Part shown: in pieces, positions 55,464-64,000 of the stretch
Layout: every line of letters begins with the position of its first letter
Position numbering within the stretch: position 1 is the stretch's first letter
Source: Caldicellulosiruptor danielii
GTDB lineage: Bacteria; Bacillota; Thermoanaerobacteria; Caldicellulosiruptorales; Caldicellulosiruptoraceae
Assembly: GCF_034343125.1 (NCBI RefSeq)
Contig: NZ_CP139957.1
Coordinates: forward strand, 2,533,501 to 2,597,500
DNA length: 64,000 nucleotides
Reading direction: 5' to 3'
Position numbers and translations under genes: made by a program
The notes under the pieces: generated by a model
The model's database searches: none
The model's input: only the letters and a program-made list of their open reading frames with translations
What the model was told of the DNA's origin: nothing

Positions 55464-56452
55464 TTATTCCTGACTTTCTCTCATGAGAAGTTCAATTATA
55501 TCCTGAACATAAGCAAAAGCAAGGTTCACAACAGTATCAGCACCGCCATAGTATATTGCAAGCCTTCCTGTGCTAAAGCGTCACAGAGTGCTGCGCACGG
55601 AAATGCTACATTTGGAACATCACCCACGCATTCATAGTACTCCTGTGGTGAAAGAAGATAAGATTTTGACCTTGCCTTTACAATCCATGGTTTTTCTAAG
55701 TCCAAAAGTGCTGCACCAAAGCTGTACACATACCCGTTGCAAGAAAGTAGCACTCCGTGATAAATCAAAAGCCACCCTTCGCTTGTCTCAATTGGTGTAG
55801 GTCCTGCTCCTATTTTGAGTGATTGCCAAGGTGTGTAGCCTGCTGACATTACATGTCTGTGGCAACCCCAGTGAATCATGTCAGGGCTTTCGCTGTAGAA
55901 TATGTCGCCAAAGGGTGTATGTCCTGTATCTGACGGGCGGGATAGCATAGCGTATTTGCCGTTTATTTTCCTTGGGAAAAGTACACCATTTCTGTTGTAT
56001 GGCAAAAACGCATTCTCAATCTGATAGAATTTTTCAAAGTCGAATGTATAGCCCACACCAATTGTCGGACCATGATAGCCATTGCACCATGTGATATAGT
56101 ATCTATCTTCAATAAATGTTACTCTTGGGTCGTACTTGTACTCACTGACAAGGGGATCTCTTGTCTCTTGAATGAAATTTATTGGCTCATCATCAATTTC
56201 CCAGTTATAACCATCCTTGCTAAATCCACGTCTGATGTTCATTCTTCTTGCCCTGTCATCTACTCTAAAAACTCCTGCAAAACCATCCTTGAACGGAACC
56301 ACCGCGCTGTTGAAGATGCTGTTCGCATCTTTTGCCTGATTTCTCTTGATAATTGGGTTGTGTTTAGACCTCCACACAATGTCCTTGCAGTCTTTAGGTC
56401 TTTCTTCCCAAGGCATGTTTGGAAGTGATTGCCCTATAATTTTAACATCCAT
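55464..56452 (-). pseudogene. GH130 beta-mannoside phosphorylase with a frameshift near the C-terminus
   Basis: The frame from ATG 56452 encodes an intact GH130 five-bladed propeller ([30 protein letters not shown]) but then ends early at 55526. The expected C-terminus ([12 protein letters not shown] to LLMRESQE) continues in another frame to TAA at 55464. Adding one base near the AAA run at 55575-55577 restores about 329 residues. The family phosphorolyses Man-beta-1,4-Glc or mannobiose to Man-1-phosphate. It lies with a LacI regulator and a cellobiose 2-epimerase, the enzyme that makes its substrate from mannobiose. Confidence 0.85.
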
Positions 56453-56523
56453 TAGTTCTTTCCTCCTCCATATTTTTTGATTTATGTGAACTTAAAATTT
56501 TACCCGACCATGTTAACAAAGTG

Positions 56524-57531
56524 TTATTTTAAAGCCTTGACCGACTCTCTTATGATAATCCTGCCTTTTATGAGCATTTTGCCATAATGCTTTTCCCCCT
56601 GTTTTATCTTTTCAACCATCATCTTGGCTGTTCTTCTACCCATCTCTTCTAAATTTACACGGACAGTAGTGATTTTGGGCTGTGAGAGTACTGCGTGAAG
56701 GCTATCATCAAACCCAACAACTGATACATCATCTGGCACCTTGTACCCACTTGACTTGAGCTTTTCTATTGTAAGATAAGCAGTCTTGTCACAGTTGCAA
56801 ACAAATGCTGTAGGAAGGTTTTTGGGCAATACAATATCTATGAAATTGTTGTTGTCATCTCTGTCTTTTATTATCCAATCCTTGTTGAGCTCTATCTTGT
56901 TCTCCAAAAGCGCTTTGTAAAAGCCAAGAAATCTGTCCTGGATACTGCTTGTCGTATAGATGTTCCCTACAAACCCAATTTTAGTGTGACCCTGCTCTAT
57001 TAGCATGTTGGTTATCTCGTATGTTGCGTAAAAGTTGTCTGTGATGACACAGTCAACGTTAAACTTGTCGCAGTAAAAGTCTAAAAACACTGTCGGGTAG
57101 TTGTAGCTTAAAACCTTTTGAATGTAGTCAAGACTCATCTGACCCAAAATAACAACGCCGTCTATCTTCTGTTCCAAAAGCGCGTTGGGGACAGACAGTT
57201 CATTTTCGTCTGACTGGCTTATGATGTTGAAGGTTGTTGTAAAGCCAAGCTTCTCTAAACTGTTTGAAAGATGCTTATAAAGGTCTATGTAGAAATAGTC
57301 GTCTTTACCATAGTACTTTTCTGACGATATTACACCTATGGAATACGTTAAGTTTTCTCTTAGCATCCTGCCCTTAGCGTTGTAGATGTAACCCATCTCC
57401 TGGGCAGTTTTAATGATTTTCTCTTTCAGCGATGAACTAATATCGGGGCTGTCCTTGAGCGCCTTTGACACTGTTACCTTTGAAACACCAAGCTTTTCGG
57501 CAATATCTTTCATGGTAACTCTCTTATCCAT
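56524..57531 (-). CDS. LacI-family transcriptional regulator
   Basis: 335 residues: an N-terminal LacI helix-turn-helix (MKDIAEKLGVSKVTVSKAL) and a periplasmic-binding-protein-like sensor domain. ATG at 57531. It lies between GH130 and the epimerase and probably controls them. A 12-bp perfect palindrome overlaps its own -35 box. Confidence 0.9.
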   Translation of the reverse strand: MDKRVTMKDIAEKLGVSKVTVSKALKDSPDISSSLKEKIIKTAQEMGYIYNAKGRMLRENLTYSIGVISSEKYYGKDDYFYIDLYKHLSNSLEKLGFTTTFNIISQSDENELSVPNALLEQKIDGVVILGQMSLDYIQKVLSYNYPTVFLDFYCDKFNVDCVITDNFYATYEITNMLIEQGHTKIGFVGNIYTTSSIQDRFLGFYKALLENKIELNKDWIIKDRDDNNNFIDIVLPKNLPTAFVCNCDKTAYLTIEKLKSSGYKVPDDVSVVGFDDSLHAVLSQPKITTVRVNLEEMGRRTAKMMVEKIKQGEKHYGKMLIKGRIIIRESVKALK

Positions 57532-57587
57532 AGCAACTTTTTACCCCTTCAAATAAGGCTTTACAAGCCTTTTCTTTTTTACTTACT

Positions 57588-57616
57588 ATTATACTTTATT
57601 TCTATGTAACGTTACA
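57588..57616 (-). promoter_or_regulatory. LacI gene promoter with overlapping operator palindrome
   Basis: TATAAT (57593-57588) and TGTAAC (57616-57611) on the minus strand are spaced by 17 bp. The -35 box is half of the perfect palindrome TGTAACGTTACA (57605-57616), a LacI-type operator with a central CG. Confidence 0.7.
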
Positions 57617-57634
57617 GAATAAAGCTTTAAATTT

Positions 57635-58807
57635 TTAATAAGCCCTTTTTATTATCTCTAAACACATTCTGCCATTATGATACGGGCACTTCCATGGCTC
57701 AACAATTGGCATTTTAGCTGCTTCTAAATTCTCATCTACCTTCCACAGCCACTCAGAGTTTTTTCTTTTGTCAACAAGATACTCTTTTATAAACTCCCAC
57801 GTCTTGATGGCTGCATCTAAATATTTTTCCTCTTTTGTCTTTTGATATGCATTGAAAAAACCAACTACTGTCTCTGCTTCAACCCACCAGATTTTGCCTC
57901 TGTCAATCCTATCTTCTACCATTTCATTTATAAGACTTTGACCATCAAAGGCTTCTTTTAAAGTTATCTGGGCAACCTCTATTGTGAGCCTTTCAACCTC
58001 TTCTTTTAATTTTTCATCCTTCAGATACTTAGCAGCTTCGTCTAAAAGCCAACTTGCTTCAATGTCATGTCCATATGATACCATTCTTATTAGTTCATTC
58101 CAGTAATCATTGCAAAATACTTTAAAGTGACCTGTTCCTTTTTTGTAAATCTTGTCAACAAAGAGTCTTACAATCCACTCAAGCGCTTCATACACATCAT
58201 CAAGCCTCAAAACCTTGTAAAGGTTTGTGTAGCTCTCCAGTACATGAAGATGCGTGTTCATTGTTTTTGAGGCAATTACTCCATTTTCGCTCAAAAACCT
58301 GTTTTCTTTTTCTTGCCAGCTTCTTTCAAACTGCTCTGTGTATCCATTTTCCCTTTTGCATTTTGTCTCTAAAATCTCGAAAAGCTTTCTTGCCAGAAAA
58401 AGAGCCTCTTTGTCTTGGGATGCTTCATAGTACTCTGAAAGTCCGTATATGCCAAAAGCCTGAACATAAACATGTTTTGTCACATCAACGGGCACACCTT
58501 TGTGGGATACACTCCAGAAAAGTCCTTCATACTCTTTGTCCCAAAATCTGTTTTTCAAAAATTCAAACGCATGAAAAGCCAGATCTTTGCACTTTTCATT
58601 TTTCAGAATATTGTAACATGCTGAGAAAAACCACAATATCCTCGAGTTCAAAATACAACCTTTTTGAGCTTTTCTGTTAATGTTGAGATTAAAGTCCACG
58701 TATCCATAGTAGCCGCCAAATTCATCGTCCTTTAAACTTTGCCAAAACGGTATTATCTTTTCTTCAAGATGAGTTTTTAGATCTTCCTTAAACTTTGTAA
58801 TATCCAT
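57635..58807 (-). CDS. Cellobiose 2-epimerase (AGE superfamily)
   Basis: A 390-residue alpha/alpha-barrel enzyme that epimerises the reducing-end sugar of beta-1,4 disaccharides (cellobiose to Glc-Man, mannobiose to Man-Glc, lactose to epilactose). His186, His188, His247 (YGHDIEASW) and His377 (PYHNGR) line the active site. From memory the sequence is very close to the characterised C. saccharolyticus enzyme. ATG at 58807 follows GCTGGTG. It feeds GH130 in the mannan phosphorolysis route. Confidence 0.95.
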   Translation of the reverse strand: MDITKFKEDLKTHLEEKIIPFWQSLKDDEFGGYYGYVDFNLNINRKAQKGCILNSRILWFFSACYNILKNEKCKDLAFHAFEFLKNRFWDKEYEGLFWSVSHKGVPVDVTKHVYVQAFGIYGLSEYYEASQDKEALFLARKLFEILETKCKRENGYTEQFERSWQEKENRFLSENGVIASKTMNTHLHVLESYTNLYKVLRLDDVYEALEWIVRLFVDKIYKKGTGHFKVFCNDYWNELIRMVSYGHDIEASWLLDEAAKYLKDEKLKEEVERLTIEVAQITLKEAFDGQSLINEMVEDRIDRGKIWWVEAETVVGFFNAYQKTKEEKYLDAAIKTWEFIKEYLVDKRKNSEWLWKVDENLEAAKMPIVEPWKCPYHNGRMCLEIIKRAY

Positions 58808-58904
58808 TTTTCACCAGCTCTTTTAAAAGTTTGGTAAATGGGTTACTTAATCGTTCACTTTATACTTCTATATTAATTGTTTTTTTATATCCTGTCAATT
58901 GTTT

Positions 58905-58946
58905 TTTTAAAAAAGGGCTTATCCAAAGCTGAAATTGGACAAGCCC
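58905..58946 (-). terminator. Terminator after the ThuA-like gene
   Basis: GGGCTTATCCAA and TTGGACAAGCCC form a stem with one mismatch. On the minus strand it is followed by CTTTTTTAAAAAAAC. Confidence 0.82.
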
Positions 58947-58977
58947 CTGTGAATTCTTATTTGCTTTTTTGAAAGTC

Positions 58978-59622
58978 CTACTTGAAAAGGAATGTCAAAA
59001 TTACCTTTAAAAGCTCCTGGAAGTTATTATCTAAAAGCCCATCTTCTCTGTGAGCAGGCGTAAGTGCAACTACTTTGCCCTTGCCAAAATTGTGCCACCA
59101 CCCTGCAATTGAACTGCCGTCCTCTGATTCAGAGTAAAGATAGATATTGGTATTGTCTTTGTCGCAAAAAACAAAATAGTGTTCATCCATAATTGTAAAA
59201 TCAAACTCTTTGCTTTCAAAAACAACTTTTTGGTCAGAGTGATATCTAACAGGTTTTTGCTTATCTGGATGATGCTTGAAATATCCTTTTACAAGTTTGC
59301 AAAACTCTCCTTCTTCAGGGTATGACGCAAGCCCTGAGTGCCATACAAAAAGCCTTCCACCGCCTTCAACATACTCTTTTATTTTCTTTGCCACATTCTC
59401 TGTCATCCAGCACCGTACAACTTCATCCTGTGGATTTATCCTGTTTTCTGCAGAAAGCACAACAGCGTCCGGGTTTTGTAGAAGAAATTGCTCAAAGTTT
59501 TCAATAGATGCATCTATTATCTCACAACCATCTAAAGCAACATCTGTGGCTTGCTTCAAAGCCTTGAGCAGGTTGTCATGGCTGTGGTAAAAATCTCCAA
59601 CCAAAGCCAAGATTCTTTTCAT
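58978..59622 (-). CDS. ThuA-like domain protein
   Basis: About 214 residues of the class I glutamine-amidotransferase-like fold seen in ThuA proteins (VWHSGLASYPE, FKHHPDKQKP, WWHNFGKGKV). ThuA is linked to trehalose or other disaccharide use in rhizobia; the biochemical role is unclear. ATG at 59622 lies 7 nt after GGGGAG, better than a GTG or ATG upstream. It forms an operon with the VOC gene. Confidence 0.8.
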   Translation of the reverse strand: MKRILALVGDFYHSHDNLLKALKQATDVALDGCEIIDASIENFEQFLLQNPDAVVLSAENRINPQDEVVRCWMTENVAKKIKEYVEGGGRLFVWHSGLASYPEEGEFCKLVKGYFKHHPDKQKPVRYHSDQKVVFESKEFDFTIMDEHYFVFCDKDNTNIYLYSESEDGSSIAGWWHNFGKGKVVALTPAHREDGLLDNNFQELLKVILTFLFK

Positions 59623-59652
59623 ATTCTTACTCCCCACTTCCCCAAAAATATT

Positions 59653-60108
59653 TTAAAAGTTCTCCAAAAGCTCTAAGATAAATTTGAGCTTATTGTAACT
59701 GTCCATGTAAGCGTATCTTCCACCTGTGTAATCCCCTTTTTGAACAACCTCAATCCCTTCTTTTTTAAGATTTTCAATCTTCTCGTCCATGTTTTTTACA
59801 AACACACCTATATGGTGAATACCCTCACCGTGAGTTTCCAAAAACTCTCTCCATGTAGAAGGATTCTCATCTGGCTCAATCAGCTCTATCTCTATGTTTT
59901 TGAAGTTTCTGAAAAATGCAAGTTTTGCTCTGGCATTTGTAGGTTTTTTTCTATACTCTGTGTGAGTTTTATCATACTCTTCGGTCTCGATAATTTTTGG
60001 AACCTCAACTCCAAAAAACTCTGCAAAGTCTTTTACTGTTTTTTCAATGTCTCTAACAATTATTCCTATCTGCACAACAACATCTGTTCCCAAAATATTG
60101 TTTGCCAC
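59653..60108 (-). CDS. VOC family (glyoxalase/dioxygenase-fold) protein
   Basis: 151 residues with the beta-alpha-beta-beta-beta repeats of the vicinal oxygen chelate fold. IGIIVRDIEKTVKDFAEFFG and IHHIGVFVKNMDEKIENL start each half, and the His/Glu metal ligands are present. Such proteins include methylmalonyl-CoA epimerase and glyoxalases; no substrate can be named. The start is GTG at 60108 after AAAGGGGG. Confidence 0.8.
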   Translation of the reverse strand: MANNILGTDVVVQIGIIVRDIEKTVKDFAEFFGVEVPKIIETEEYDKTHTEYRKKPTNARAKLAFFRNFKNIEIELIEPDENPSTWREFLETHGEGIHHIGVFVKNMDEKIENLKKEGIEVVQKGDYTGGRYAYMDSYNKLKFILELLENF

Positions 60109-60374
60109 CTTTTGTGCCCCCTTTGAAATTGTTTACATGCTAATATTGTAACTCATTTAGCAAGATTATAGTTATACAAAATTCTATTTTTCTTTTGCAC
60201 ATCTTTGACAAAATGAGACTTAATATTTTGTATGCAAAGCTTGTTTTCTGTTCATTGAAATGAATACGCAAAAGAGTTAAAATAATATTAACAGGTAAGC
60301 CTTGTAAGTTTAAATAAAACATAACAAGCTAAAAATTTAATATAGAAAAATTTAAAAGAAGGTAGGTTTCAAAA
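60109..60374. other. Divergent intergenic region before moxR
   Basis: The 266 bases between the VOC gene (minus) and moxR (plus) are AT-rich. They should hold both promoters, but I cannot choose a convincing pair of boxes. GAAGGTAGG just upstream of 60375 is the moxR ribosome site. Confidence 0.35.
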
Positions 60375-61323
60375 ATGCAGATAGCAGAAAAAGCAAAAAA
60401 GATCATTCAAAACATATCAAAGGTGATTGTGGGAAAAGAAGCTCAAATTGAGCTTGTAATAACATCTCTTTTTGCTGGTGGCCATGTTCTTTTAGAAGAT
60501 GTCCCCGGCACAGGAAAAACAATGCTATCAAAGGCTCTTGCAAAATCTATAGATTGCAGTTTCAAAAGGATTCAGTTCACACCAGACCTTCTGCCATCAG
60601 ACCTCACAGGTATATACTACTTCAACATGAAAACCCAAGAGTTTGAGTTCAGACCAGGTCCAATTTTTACTAACATACTTTTGGCTGATGAAATAAACAG
60701 GGCAACTCCGAGAACACAGTCAAGTCTTCTTGAATGTATGGAAGAAAGACAGGTGACAATTGACGGTATCACACATAAGTTAGAAGACCCATTTTTTGTT
60801 ATTGCTACTCAAAACCCCATTGAAATCCAGGGAACGTATCCTCTCCCTGAGGCGCAGCTTGACAGGTTTCTGATAAAGCTCAGTTTAGGATACACAAACA
60901 AAGAAGAGACTATCCAGATGCTCACAAGGTTCAGAGAAAAAAAATCCTCTCGATAGTATTGAACCTGTAGTAGCAAAGGACGAGGTAATAAAGATTCAGG
61001 AAAAGATAAAAGAGGTGTATGTGAACGAAGATATTCTATCTTATATATACGAAATTTGTCAAAGCACAAGAGAACACGAAATGGTTCAGCTTCCTGCAAG
61101 CAACAGGAGCTTCATTTCTCTTATGCGTGCATCACAGAGCCTTGCAGCTGTCCGAGGCTACGATTTTGTTCTTCCTGATTTTGTTAAGTACTTAGCTCCT
61201 TTTGTCCTCAGTCACAGGATACTTCTTAAGAATCAATATATAATCAAAAATGCAAAGTCGTCAGATGTAATAAATGAGATTCTTGAAAAGGTGCCAGTAC
61301 CAAGTGAGAATTTTGCTTTTTGA
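60375..61323 (+). pseudogene. MoxR-family AAA+ ATPase with a frameshift in an A8 run
   Basis: From ATG 60375 the AAA+ core is normal: Walker A GTGKT (45-49), Walker [12 protein letters not shown] and sensor-1 VIATQNP. It stops at TAG (60954-60956) after FREKKSSR. Reading the A8 run (60937-60944) as A7 joins it to the second half ([10 protein letters not shown] onward) and gives a normal 315-residue MoxR ending at 61323. MoxR proteins act as chaperones for metal or cofactor insertion or envelope complexes, usually beside DUF58 and DUF4129 genes. None follows here; rRNA does. Confidence 0.85.
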
Positions 61324-61336
61324 AATACACAAAAAG

Positions 61337-61450
61337 TTAAGGATTAGACTGAACACATATAAACACAGTTTTTTCAAAAACCTCTTTGACATTTGTAGTG
61401 CCTGCCCTTTTAAAAACTAAATTTATCTTATCATAGACATTGTCAAACAT
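61337..61450 (-). CDS. Possible 37-codon small ORF
   Basis: On the minus strand, just past the 5S gene, an ATG at 61450 opens 37 codons ending TAA at 61339-61337. The composition (MFDNVYDKINLVFKRAG and on) is protein-like, but no ribosome site is visible. It could be a gene remnant or chance. Confidence 0.2.
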   Translation of the reverse strand: MFDNVYDKINLVFKRAGTTNVKEVFEKTVFICVQSNP

Positions 61451-61477
61451 TTAACATTTGCGAATAAAAAATAAAAA

Positions 61478-61596
<119 letters not shown>

Positions 61597-61654
61597 TGTT
61601 ACCTATATTCATTTTTCTTTAGCAGCCTCGCAAGTGAATAGGAGGAAAGCTTAT

Positions 61655-64000
<2,346 letters not shown>

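Overview
The window looks like a chromosome segment from a thermophilic, AT-rich, low-GC Gram-positive polysaccharide degrader, most likely a species of Caldicellulosiruptor. The main clue is the gene at 57635-58807. From memory its product resembles the characterised C. saccharolyticus cellobiose 2-epimerase almost residue for residue, with His247 and His377 at the catalytic positions. Protein genes are AT-rich, while the rRNA at the right edge is GC-rich, as expected for a thermophile. Genus is an inference; no database was searched.

Layout. (1) 1-4.8 kb: a Mn2+-type (yybP-ykoY) riboswitch with its terminator, a P-type cation ATPase, a Na+/Ca2+-exchanger-type protein and a coiled-coil protein built from 21-bp coding repeats. 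(2) 4.9-9.8 kb: a four-gene GldA/GldF/GldG-type ABC system ending in a DUF4340 protein. (3) 9.9-29 kb: a pectin and plant-oligosaccharide locus. It holds a GH2 beta-galactosidase on the plus strand and, on the minus strand, a pectin methylesterase, a DeoR-regulated kinase/aldolase/isomerase/dehydrogenase set, an IclR regulator, Eda, KdgK, KduI, KduD, a LUD protein, GH43, GH105 and a frameshifted GH28. None of these carbohydrate enzymes has an obvious signal peptide, so pectin fragments are probably imported and finished in the cytoplasm. (4) 29-40 kb: housekeeping and cell-surface genes, including an anti-sigma-type ATPase, TadA-like deaminase, DUF4129 protein, divergent deacetylase, a large exported protein, SpoVG, PurR, MurC, a SPOCS/LysM protein, Veg and tRNA-Ser(GGA). 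(5) 40.2-44.4 kb: biotin genes bioB and bioY-bioD-bioA, each group behind a BirA-type operator. (6) 44.5-48.2 kb: an AbrB/RelE-like toxin-antitoxin pair with a perfect operator palindrome, then a cobalamin riboswitch with terminator controlling metE. (7) 48.2-60.1 kb: a YesM/YesN two-component system with a sugar ABC importer, then a frameshifted GH130 phosphorylase, a LacI regulator and the cellobiose 2-epimerase. Together these suggest phosphorolytic use of beta-mannooligosaccharides; a ThuA-like and a VOC protein follow. (8) 60.4-64 kb: a frameshifted MoxR ATPase, then 5S and 23S rRNA on the minus strand, with 23S running off the right edge.

Regulation is unusually readable. Two riboswitches have visible competing terminator structures. 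Two BirA boxes, a tandem IclR-type operator, a LacI palindrome over a -35 box, a PurBox-like palindrome, a sigma-H-like spoVG promoter and several clean sigma-A promoters can be placed to the base.

Three otherwise intact genes (GH28, GH130, MoxR) are each broken by a single shift in or beside a homopolymer run (C4, A3, A8). This may be sequencing error, recent decay or slippage, and should be settled before any of them is called a pseudogene. I found no clear mobile element, prophage or CRISPR array. The least explained items are the kinase/aldolase module at 22.4-27.5 kb, the 740-residue exported protein, the veg leader pairing and a 37-codon ORF beside the 5S gene.
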